Source of the DNA: Rhodotorula mucilaginosa
Taxonomy: Eukaryota; Basidiomycota; Microbotryomycetes; Sporidiobolales; Sporidiobolaceae
Direction of reading: 5' to 3'
DNA: 64,000 bases
Assembly: GCA_034406715.1 (NCBI GenBank)
Contig: CP137868.1
Location: forward strand, 558,001 to 622,000
Of the stretch, positions 20,415 to 30,160 are shown piece by piece. The position numbers were made by a program, and so were the translations under genes. Numbering within the stretch: position 1 is the stretch's first letter; each line of letters opens with the position of its first letter. Below the pieces are notes generated by a model. It ran no database searches, was not told the DNA's origin, and saw nothing but the letters and a program-made list of their open reading frames with translations.

Positions 20415-23020
20415 TTAGTAGTCTTCCGGCAGGATGTATTCCGCTCCACGTCGGACAGCGCCCCATCCAATAAGACGCCAGTGCTGCAAGAGGGCGGGGA
20501 AACGTCAGAAAGAGGACGGGTAACGGTAAATTCGCGAGCCGATTCGCGAAGTCGACGAAAACGCACCTTGTCGATTCGTCGCGACAACGCAACCTTTTCG
20601 CCCATGTCGCATGCGGCTGGCGTGTTCAAGAGCACGCGAGCAAGCTATAATAGTCTCGAGGTCAGTGGGCGAGTCTGGAGGTCGAGAGAAACCGAAAGAA
20701 GGCCAGCTCACGTCTCCCTTGACCGAGATGATTCGTCCACCCTCCGAAGTCGAACCGCTGCACACGTACGATATAGTCAGCCTCTATACACTCGCCAGAG
20801 CAGGAAGGAGAAGAGGTGAACGCACATGTTGACCATGAGAATCTCATTCTTGGCGAGTTTCGCCACCTTGGTCTGCTTCTTGTCGTCGGACCGGACTCCG
20901 AGCAGGCGACGGAGCAAAAAGTAGTTGACCTCGATCTCGGTGTAGATCGAAGGGAGCGAGCCCTTGGAGCCGAGGACTTGGCCGACCAGTCGGTCACCAC
21001 GGGTCAACTGCGGGTCGATCACTGTGCGGGCGCCGACGCGTCAGCTCCTTACACTCCCTCGAATCGTAGATTGAAGGCAGACGGGGGGCCACCCACGGGT
21101 ACCGACACCGATCAAGCCGCCGGGGACGGCAAACTTGAGCTCGTTCTTCTCGGCGAGGAGCGAGACAATCTTGCTCCGGATCGGCTTGCAATTGATCTTG
21201 CCCTCGGCATCCTTCGAGACGACACCCGGGCGGACTTCAATCTCTTGGCCGAGCTGTTGCGCGGGGCGCGGGAAGGGTCAGCACCAACAGAGTCAAAACG
21301 AACGGGAGCATTTCAACGACCCGGCGCGCACCTTGAGAACACCCTTGAGGAGCGAACCACCGGCGACACCACCCTTGAGTTCGTGCACCTCGGAACCGGG
21401 CTTGTTGACGTCAAAGGACCGAATCACAATCAACTTGGGCGCGGTCGTAAAGTCGCGCACGGGGACCGGAATCTTGGTCACGATGTACTCGACGAGGGCA
21501 TCAATGTTGTACCTCAACTGGGCCGAGATCGGAATGATCGGAGCCCCATCCGCCACGGTTCCCTTGACGAATTGGAGGATCTGCTGGTGGTGTTCGTCGG
21601 CTTGCTGTTCGCGGATCAGGTCGACCTTGTTCTGGAGGACGAGGATGTGCTTGAGTTTCATGATCTCGATCGCGGCGAGGTGCTCGGACGTTTGCGGTTG
21701 CGGGCACGTTTCGTTCGCGGCGACGAGGAGCAACGCGGCGTCCATCACGGCGGCACCGTTCAGCATGGTGGCCATCAAAATGTCGTGACCCGGGCAATCG
21801 ACAAACGAGACGTGTCTGAGGGGGGCAGTCACGAGGTCAGAATCTTTTCGAACTTCGCGACGGAAAGAGGCGGCAGAAAAAGAACCCACCGGAGGAGCTT
21901 CATCTTGCCGCCGCATCCCGGGACCTCGCAAGGCGGCTCGACCTCCTTGTCCGAACTGTACGACCGGTAACTTCCCGGACGTTCACAACTCGGGTTCTGG
22001 CACTTGTAGATCTGTGCGCCCGTCGCAAGGATGCATCCAGAATCAGTTTCCTCGTCGGCGGAAGGGGAATCCCTGGCCGACAAAACGGTTGTCGCGGCGC
22101 ACCTTGGCATTCGCGTATCCGAGCTTGATGGTAATGTTTCGCTCGAGCTCGTTCTTGAACCGGACCGTGTGAACTCCCGAGATGGCCTTGACCGTTTGAG
22201 ACTGTGTGTTTCGGGGTTTCCGGGGGGCAAAGAGATCAGTCTCGTCGTCGGGACACGTCCACCACGTAGACATGCAAGACATCCTCGAGAAGAAACAGCA
22301 AGCGGAAACTGCAGCGCACCTTTCCGTGAGCGACGTGACCGATGGTACCTGTTTGCAAGTAGGGAGGAGGAGCGTTCGGAAGAAGAAAGGTCAGTCGGGA
22401 GGTTCATTTCAGCGTCGTCTGCTGTTCCGGGCTCGTGGCGATTCGTCGCTCGCTCGGATAACAAAGCGGCGCTTGTGTGCGGCCACAGGGAGGGATGGCA
22501 GCTGATGCCGTCACACGTCGCGCCGCTCCTTCTCGTGAACCCGCGCGCGCGCGCGCGTGTGCGTCCGCGCGAGCCATCTCGAGAGAGTATCTGTTTGACC
22601 ACGCCGGCACATGCGCGCTGTGCGTTCTGGTTCCCGCGAATTTGAGGAGGAGCAAGGCGGTGCAAAACCACGCGTCTCGTCCGGGCCCGCCGCCTCGCCC
22701 GCTCGCCTCGCGAGCTGTGAGGAGTGAGCCCGGGCAGAGCAAGCAGGAGGATGCAACTGACCGATGTTGATGGTGGCCTGGTTTGCGATGACTTCCGGGG
22801 TGAGAGCGTCGAGCTTCGAAGTATCAATGTCGACCTCTTTGATGAGGGCGAGTTGGGCGAGGCGTTCCTGGACGGACTGGACGGCCGGGTTGACGGCCGA
22901 CTCGGCTGCTTGGGGCTTCAGCTGCTGGTGCTGCTCGTCCGAGTCGGATTCCGAGTCGGAGCCGGCGTCGGAGCGGGGCGGGCGGTGAGCCTGGGCGAGA
23001 GGTGACGGGGCGGCGGCCAT
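20415..23020 (-). CDS. GCD11: Translation initiation factor eIF2 subunit gamma
   Basis: The GTP-binding subunit of eIF2, which delivers initiator Met-tRNA to the 40S ribosome. The ATG is at 23018-23020 and the stop TAA at 20415-20417. GTPase motifs appear in order: GHVAHGK plus S (P-loop), [14 protein letters not shown] (switch I), VDCPGHD (G3), NKVDL (G4) and PISAQ (G5). A zinc-ribbon insert with two Cys pairs (CQNPSC and CEVPGCGG) is characteristic of eIF2 gamma. The C-terminal domains run to EYILPEDY. Exon 1 (22762-23020) is separated by a 413-nt intron from a 29-nt exon (22320-22348) that encodes little more than the P-loop. The phases are exact: 259 + 29 nt = 96 codons. The residue after GKS is Gln where other eukaryotes have Thr. 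Confidence 0.95.
22541..22558. repeat. (CG)n run inside the eIF2 gamma first intron
   Basis: Alternating C and G over about 18 bp, followed by further cgcg-rich text. It lies wholly inside the unusually long 413-nt first intron and is potentially Z-DNA-forming. Confidence 0.85.
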
Positions 23021-23766
23021 TGGGTTCAGCAGCGGGCGGGTGAGGGTGAGGGGCGGGCGGAGGGATCGGAGTGACGGCTCTCTCTCTCTGTACGGCGCTG
23101 AGCTCCCTGGCTTGTTGCGTTTGCGCGACTGCTGTCGACTCGGAGTTGGGCGAGCTGGGAAAGCGAGTCTGCGCGGAACGATTCAGACTCCGAAGGCGAG
23201 TCAACCTCTCTCCGGGCAGCTCTCCTTCAGATCCCCGGCTCACCCTGTATGATAGGTGCAGCTGGTCTCTGCGGTTACACCTACCCGGCCAGCTAGGCGC
23301 GTCCGCGAAGCGGTCAGCTGAGCCTCTCATGCGACGAGCTAGTTGAACCGTCGCCGCCAACGGCAACTGCTTACGCCCTCAACCGGTCGAGCTAGAAGGG
23401 CAGGTCTGTAGAGTGTGGAGAAGAGTCTATGTATGCACCAGCTTGGAACGCAAGCTGCACGAGAGCTGCGAGAGGCGGACTTGGTCGATTGACGTGTCCG
23501 ACATGACCTTCTGCTCCGTACCGCATCGTCTGGACCGCACTGTGAGCAGAGCCAAGCAAAGAGCAACCAAGGAGCCGTGCGAATTCCTGACCAGCGACTA
23601 TCTAGGACCGCGAGCAGCGAACGCCCCGACGTGGGGACTGGCACGCCGTCATCCAACCCTTGGCCCCACACACACCCTCACCCACGCTCAGTGCAGTGCA
23701 GCTGATCCCGTGGACCTCAGCCACGAGGAGGGGCGAGACCACCGATTCGCCTCCCGCCCGCCCGCG
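23021..23766. promoter_or_regulatory. Divergent intergenic region, eIF2 gamma / Rab GAP
   Basis: 746 bp between divergent starts. The plus-strand frame of the GAP gene stays open back to 23413, but that extension has no GAP-like or low-complexity character matching the protein, so I treat it as leader. Confidence 0.45.
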
Positions 23767-26700
23767 ATGCCCTCGTCAGGCGCCGCAAGCCTGCCCCACT
23801 ATGCCACCAACCGATCCGTCGACGACGACGATGACGGAGCTTGGGACGAAGCGAGCGACGACGAACGAGGAGGAGGAGGAGACGGTGATGCCGCTACTCT
23901 CTCGGCTCGACTCGGCGCCATCTCGCTCAAGCCAAGGGGGACGACGACCGTCTCGCCGATCCAGACCACCAATCTGGACAAACCGCTCGCGGGGGATCAC
24001 AAAAAGAGTCCCTCGTCGGCTGCAACGTCAGCGTCGACGTGGTCCTTCAACCCGTTCAGCATGCGACCCTCGGCGCGCCCTTCCCACGCTTCGACCTCGT
24101 CGTCTCTCTTTGGCGGACCTTTCTCTTCCACCATCACAGCCGCTTCTTCCACTTCGACCTCGCCCCCGTCGAATCCGATACCCACACCCTCGGCCTTGTA
24201 CGCCTATCCACGAGCAGCCACGTCAACCTCCTCTTCCTTCACTACCACCACCATGGGCAACACGCCGCCCGCATCCCCTTCACGCCACCACACCTCGACC
24301 ACCGCATCCACAGCTCCGATCGTCTCCCCCTCGCTAGGAGCCGAAGCCGTCGCCGCAGCCTTGTCCGGTCGTCCGCCCCTACCCCTCCACCACCACCACG
24401 GCGGCGTTGCCTTGCGAGGTTCCTCCTCGACTCCCGCGTCGGCGTCAAATGCTGCTGCTGCTGCTACCGACCCGCCGCCAAGACCGACTCGAGGAGCGAG
24501 TTACCTCGCCGGTGCGAGTCGAGTTCAGGCAGAAGCGGATCGGTGCGTCTCGGAGCAGGAGGAACAGAAGAAACGGAGAGAGTCGTCATCGAACGGTGCT
24601 GGCGCATCCGGTGGCGAATCGGCAGCAGCGGAGCAAGAACAAGCACAGAGTGGACAGGGAAATAGTAGCGGCAGTAGAAGGAGGAGTGGCAGTAGCAGCA
24701 CTACTGGCGGCGGGGACGGCGGCGACGGGTCGCACGATAAGGAGCTAGGAAAGGGAGATGGGTACGCCAAGGAGCAGTACCGACGTGCGGTCCGGCAAGA
24801 CGTTGCCGATCTCGTCAGAGGTACGTTTAATCCAGCCTACTTGAATCCTCATCCGTGGCGTCAAAGAAGAAGGGAGAAGAGGGAAGCCTCCCTCTCGCAT
24901 CGGCTTTGTTCGCCACAAACTGGCGAGAGACTGAGCAGCCACCGAACCAAAATAATGCTAACGCCTACGGCCCACTTCTTCGTCATTCAGATCCGGCTCA
25001 CGTCCTCGCACGGTTGAAGGTAGCATGGCGACCGCGTCCACCACCTTCACCTCGCGTCCAGCCGACCACGTCGTCCTCTCCGGCGCAGCAACCGGGTCGT
25101 AGTGACGGATCTGTTCCGACAGAGACAGTCGCCGATGGCCCTTATTCTTCTTCTTCCGAATCACCGTCGCGCGCGTCGCACGCCGCTCACGACCCCGATC
25201 CGGAAGCAGAAGATGACGGCGACGACGACGGCGTCGATGGTCCCCTGGCCGGTGTCAACAGCAGCAGTACCGGCGGCTACGTCAACCTGAATGCCCCCTC
25301 GATCTCTTCACGAGAAGCGACCTTGCTCGCGGGGATTCACTCACCCGAGACGGTCGTCGTGCCCGCCGATCCGGAAGAAGAAGGCGAAAAGGGGCGCGAG
25401 AATCGGAGAAAGAGGAAATTCTTGCAGGTGTTGGAAGGAGGCGAGCAACAGGGAGGGGGAGCGGGAGCGGGGGGCGAAAATGTCGATTTGGCAGAGTTGC
25501 GCAAGTTGGCTTGGAGTGGAGTTCCGAACGAGTTGCGGCCGATGGTGTGGCAGCTCTTGCTGGTGAGTTTCTTTTTTTTTTTCGACATTCCCCCCCCTAG
25601 TCCTGCTCTCTACGCTACCTTCTTGTGCCCTCCCTGACAATGGCTGATGTCGACCTGTGACGGTGCCCATCCTGCAGGGCTACCTCCCCGCCCCGACGGC
25701 CCGTCGCGCCGCGACCCTCGCGCGCAAACGATCCGAGTACGCCTCGCTCGTCAAGCAAGCCTTCTCGCGCGGCGTCAAAGGCCTCGACGGCCCCCTGTGG
25801 CACCAAATCAGTATCGACGTGCCGAGGACGAGGCCGGGCGTGCCGCTCTGGCAGGCGGAAGCGACTCAGAGGAGTCTCGAGCGCGTATTGTATGTTTGGG
25901 CGATACGACACCCCGCGAGTGGGTACGTGCAGGGGATCAATGACCTCGTGACGCCGTTCTTTCAAGTCTTCTTGGCGAGTTACATCGGTTGAGTCTCCGT
26001 TTTGCCTCCTCTTTTTTCGCTTCGTCGCCTTTCTGTTCAAGAGCTGACCCTTGCGCCGACTCGTAGATGCCGACCCCGAGACGTTTGACGTATCGGTCCT
26101 CGCGCCCGAAGTGCTCGAAGCGCTCGAGGCCGACTCGTTCTGGTGCCTCTCGAAACTGCTCGACGGGATTCAGGACAATTACATCTTTGCGCAACCGGGC
26201 ATTCAACGGTTGGTCAAGAAGATGGAGACGCTCTGCGGTCGAGTGGACGGTGCGTCCGATTGCTTCGCAGTGATTTTGGCGCGCGCCTTCTTCTTTCGTG
26301 ACAGGAATGCGAAGACTGATGCCTGGTCTGCTACGTGTCCGGCCGCACAGCCCCTCTTGCCGCCCACCTCAAGGAGCAAGGTGTCGAGTTCATTCAATTT
26401 GCGTTCCGATGGATGAATTGCCTGCTCATGCGCGAGCTGAGCGTCAAGAACATTGTTCGGATGTGGGACACGTATCTCGTGAGTTTGGTTGCAGCTTGAA
26501 CCGTGCCAATGTCGTCTCGCCGGGACCGGTTCTTGTCTCGGAGATGGCGACGACATCGATCTTCGCGTTGCAAGCTCAACTGACGTATCTACCGTCGCAA
26601 TCGCAGGCCGAAGGAGGTGACGCCTTCTCAGAGTTCCATCTCTACGTCTGCCTCGCGTTCCTGGTCCGCTGGTCCGACCAACTCCGTGAAATGGACTTTC

Positions 26701-26900
26701 AGGTGCGTCATCGACTCCACCCCCCGTCAGAGGGAGCGTGTGTGTCGTCCGAAACTGACTTTCTTTTGAGTTGCCGTTGCACACCACAGTCAATCATCAT
26801 GTTCCTCCAGTCGTTGCCGACCCAAAACTGGTCAGATAAGGACACGGAACTCCTCCTCTCGGAGGCATTCATGTGGTCGAGGACATTCGTAGCTCGATGA
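23767..26900 (+). CDS. GYP1: TBC-domain Rab GTPase-activating protein, Gyp1 type
   Basis: Stimulates GTP hydrolysis on a Golgi/endosomal Rab (Ypt1 for yeast Gyp1). The first ~430 residues are disordered and rich in Ser, Thr, Pro and acidic residues. The TBC domain starts at LRKLAWSGVPNELRPMVWQLLLGYLP, joined over the 25564-25677 intron. The Arg finger lies in ISIDVPRTRPG and the Gln finger in SGYVQGINDL, the dual-finger arrangement of active TBC GAPs. Later blocks are EADSFWCLSKLLDGIQDNYIFAQPG, HLKEQGVEFIQFAFRWMNCLLMREL, VRMWDTYL and FHLYVCLAFLVRW, then LLSEAFMW. An in-frame intron-1 join (G from AGAG plus ATCCG) links the N-terminal part at about 24820/24990. The protein ends soon after SEAFMW, slightly earlier than relatives, so the last few residues are uncertain. 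Confidence 0.9.
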
Positions 26901-27121
26901 CCGCCCCTAGAGGGCCGACTCCCTTGAAAGGAAACAAAACGTTCATCACTCGCTCTCGGACCGTGCCGGTGTCTCCGACTCCTTGAACGCTGCAATTGCC
27001 TTTCAATCGCTGTCGTGTATGTAGCGCCCGCTGGCAGGCCGTATGCCTATGCTGGAGAGCCTTCTCGGCCGGTTCGGCAGCCGCGATTGATCGAACTTTT
27101 GGCTCGTTCTCCTTCTCCCGG

Positions 27122-27739
27122 ATGGCAGCACTACAGAAAGACATGTGAGGACCGCTCCGTCGTAGTACACTAGGCCTTAGCTTACTGAGGACAACATATC
27201 CAACAGGGAAACCGCACACGAAGTCGGCGTCCTCTGCGTGCGTTTCTCCTCCTCTCCATCTCGTCATCGTTTGGGAGGCTTTCGGTCAACCTGCATACAC
27301 CATCCACTGACGCTAGCTTACATCAACAGGTAGCGATCAAGGAGCACGGAACCAGGAACTCGCAGACGGGGCGATACGAGGCTCCGTACGGTGTCATCTT
27401 TGAGAAGACGGCGCACCTCCGTTAGTGGATCGTCTCCGACCGACACTTCCGTTCGAGCTCAGCTGACGCATGCTTCGCGATCGACAACAGTCGAAGCATT
27501 GAACGGGACTTTGCGGGCGGCAAAGAGACAAAAGAAGGTGCGTTCCGGCTGTCCTCAGTCTCGCGGAGGAACCTCGCCTACGACCTGGGCGGAACCGCTG
27601 ACCCTTCAATTCGGAGGAGATACAGGTCACATTCGAGGGAGAGTTGCTCATGATGCCAAAGGACGCCAATGTGCCGCTCGTTCTGCTCGAAGACTCTCCA
27701 GACTCGGTCGACAAAAAGGCGGACGCGACCTTGCCGTAG
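27122..27739 (+). CDS. Costars-family protein (ABRACL-like), five small exons
   Basis: A small actin-associated protein related to animal ABRACL and the C-terminal actin-binding part of STARS/costars. Exons 27122-27144, 27207-27237, 27330-27420, 27491-27537 and 27626-27739 give an exact 101-residue frame. The family pattern is evident: METAHEVGVLC (the EV-LLV helix), IKEHGTRNSQTGRYEAPYGVIF (matching RLG-KNADGK-SVKFGVLF in animals), LEALNGTLRAAKRQKKV and TFEGELLMMPKDANVPLVLLED. Every intron has a good GT donor and CAG acceptor. No single exon exceeds 114 nt, so ordinary ORF searches miss it. It lies between the Rab GAP and the secreted DPBB gene. Confidence 0.88.
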
Positions 27740-27991
27740 CGGGACATTCTGCATTGCCGAGGGACACTGCCATCAATACCCGCACAGACGGAAGCTATGC
27801 GAGGGAAGTGAATCTCCAGGATCTAGTTGCGACAAAGAAGGGGTGACTATGGCTACAAGGTATTAGGTCTACGAATTTGCGAGCACGCGACCAGCGCGGC
27901 CGCCTCAAAATGCAAAGTGTCTGTCTTTTCTCCATGTTCTAAGCTCGCTCTTTCTGCCCGCGACGACCGGCGTCGAGCAGAGCATACCGAT

Positions 27992-29097
27992 CTACGAGGA
28001 GGGGAGGAAGTACCAGCTGATGTCGAAGATGCCCATGTCCTCGGTTCCTCCGAGGGCGGAGAAGGCGCCCCAAGACAGGTCGAGGCAGTTGTCGTTCACG
28101 CCTGCACGCCCGCAAGAAGAGAGTCAATTTCATGCTCTCGATTGAAGTAAGGATTCGAGCCGCAGACGAAAGGGGCAGGACGTACAAGAAGGGCACGAAT
28201 CCGCGACGAGAGCCTTGATGCTGTCTCCGGTGTCTAGCCGAGTGATGTGCACATACTGCCCGCAGTACTTTCCGTTGGCGTACGTCCTAGTGCGGATGAT
28301 CTGGGCGTCAGTACGGGTAATCGGTGAGAGCGGACCGAGGGGAAGGAAAAGACGCACGCTGTCGGCAACGCGACGAGGAGAGTCGAGTCGGATTCGTACC
28401 AACCGCAGTTTCCGGCATTGCCACCCTGGTAGAAGAAGGTCGCGATTCCTCCCTCATAGATGTGCGGAGCGGGAGAGGTCGGCGCCGGTGATGCAGAGGT
28501 GGTGGTGGTGGTCGTCGTCGTCGTGGTGGTGGTGGTGGTCATCTTCGTCGACGTTGGCGCCTCAGTGGTGGTAGTGGTAGTGGTGGTGGTTTCGGTTGTT
28601 CCAGGCAACTCGGACGAGGACGAGGTCCACTGTGTAGTGGCAGGCGGCAGAACGACCGCCGACGAGCTCGGAACGACCGGAACCGTCGTGGGGTCCGGCG
28701 AAGTTGTGCTGCTCGCGCTCGAAGTGGCGGTGGTCGTAGCCCACTCGGTGGTCGAGGGAGGAAGAAACGCATCCGTGGTGGGCGGAGGCGACGACGATGG
28801 CGTCGACGACGACGAAGTAGGATCCATCAAAGCCGCCACGCTGCTCGAGTAGTACGGGTTCTTGGGGTTCAGGACGACCTTGGGGTTGGCGACAAAGTCG
28901 CGCCTGCGTTGTTGCTGCGTCCGAGAGGACCTGACGCGGGCGACGCCGACGCCGCCGCGGCGAGTGGCGGCGTTCTGGTTCAGTGCCGGGACGGGGATGG
29001 CTCGCCAGTCGCCGTACGCCTCGAGCGGGAGCGCATCGACAAGAGTGGAGGAGAGGACGACGAGAGTCGAGACGACGAGGGGCAAGGCGGTGAGCAT
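27992..29097 (-). CDS. Secreted double-psi beta-barrel (RlpA/expansin-like) protein with Thr-rich linker
   Basis: A predicted extracellular or wall-associated protein. The ATG at 29095-29097 opens a signal peptide (MLTALPLVVSTLVVLSSTLVDA). Residues ~25-210 are a disordered, heavily O-glycosylatable Ser/Thr/Pro region with long Thr runs (around 28500-28600). The C-terminal domain, GGIATFFYQGGNAGNCGWYESDSTLLVALPTA joined to TYANGKYCGQYVHITRLDTG, then VADSCPSC and DNCLDLSWGAFSALG, is the RlpA-like double-psi beta-barrel. It resembles plant barwin and fungal expansin-like proteins and has conserved Cys. The acceptor CACTAG at about 28290 keeps phase and restores the family motif. The stop TAG is at 27992-27994. 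Catalytic activity is not implied; many family members are non-enzymatic wall binders. Confidence 0.85.
28480..28600. repeat. Trinucleotide-rich Thr tract in coding sequence
   Basis: Interrupted ggt/cgt (acc/acg on the coding strand) repeats encode two poly-Thr runs in the linker of the DPBB protein. Such tracts often vary in length between strains. Confidence 0.8.
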
Positions 29098-30160
29098 CGT
29101 GGCGAGAAGGTGCGTGGAGCGGTAGTTGGTGTGGAAGTCGACAAAGGCGATCTATCGGAAGGCGACTGGATGGGAGGACGAGCCAATCTGTTGTGTGGAA
29201 CTGAGAAGAGCGGTATGGACGGCAGCACAGAGTCGATGATGAAGGTCACGGAAGGGAAACAAAGTGGAATGGGGGAAGAGAGAAGAGGTGAACGAGGGGA
29301 CAACCCGTTTACACGCCCAGGGTCGATCTGCGCGAGCGATCGGAAGGGGAGCACAAGGAAGCCAAGCAGCAAGCGAACCGAATGGTCGCATAGTTTGGGG
29401 GGAGCACGTCCCAACGAAGAAGCGAAGGATCGGCTTTAGATTACGTTTCTTTGTCAAAGTCAAACGCGTCGGGGACCTCTTCTTGTTGACGTCGCATGTG
29501 AAAAAGTCGCGTGTTGTGGCTCCATTCGGCAAGCTGCGTAGTCGCGCTCGGCACGTCCGGGGATCGTTGTGCGCCTGAACGGGAGGATGCCATTTGAGCG
29601 CAGAGGAGCAACTGCCTGAACGGTCAGCATGCCCCGGGAGGAGCATGAAGCACATTGCAAGCCACGTCTCAGTATTCAAGTGGAAGCGTCTGATCGAGTA
29701 AGCGCTGCCTAGACGGGCAGAGATGAGATGGCGAGTCCGACTGCCTCGACGGGTCGAGATGGCGGGTCGGACAGGTCGGCGAGCTGCCCTTTCGGCAATA
29801 GGATCCACTGGCGGCTATGCAAGGTAGCCGGAGGCGCCAGAAAGCGATCGACTGACCGACATCCGGCACAAAGACTCTATGGCGCCGTCGACTCTGCGAG
29901 CAAGAGGCGCGGCGGAGTCGAGGTGATGATGAAAATTGTGTCGGAGCTCTCCTCTCTCGTCCAGCTTTTTTCGTGCGCTGTATTCCTGGGACCGAGCATT
30001 TGTAAAGCCACGTGATTCTACCCGTCAAGGCTCGGCGGCGTGAATGTGTGAAGTACTGTCAAGAGGTCCGACAGAAAGTCATCATCAGCGGCGAATCTGT
30101 TCGCCCAACGTCTCGCCAGCACATTAAAGGGTACATAGATCGGTTGAGGTCGACTCGACT
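29098..30160. promoter_or_regulatory. 1.06-kb divergent intergenic region, DPBB protein / glucosidase I
   Basis: One of the longest non-coding stretches of the window. ORFs on both strands are unsupported. It should hold both promoters; a TACATA element lies at about 30131, 30 bp before the glucosidase start. Nothing else recognised. Confidence 0.45.

Noticed and set aside
20816-21970. A 384-codon plus-strand open frame
   Set aside because: It lies antisense to eIF2 gamma exons, whose protein is unmistakable. The plus-strand translation has no family features and follows from GC-rich third positions.
23413-23766. In-frame upstream extension of the Rab GAP gene
   Set aside because: The translated extension is unlike the Ser/Thr/acidic N-terminus that follows, and the ATG at 23767 has better context.
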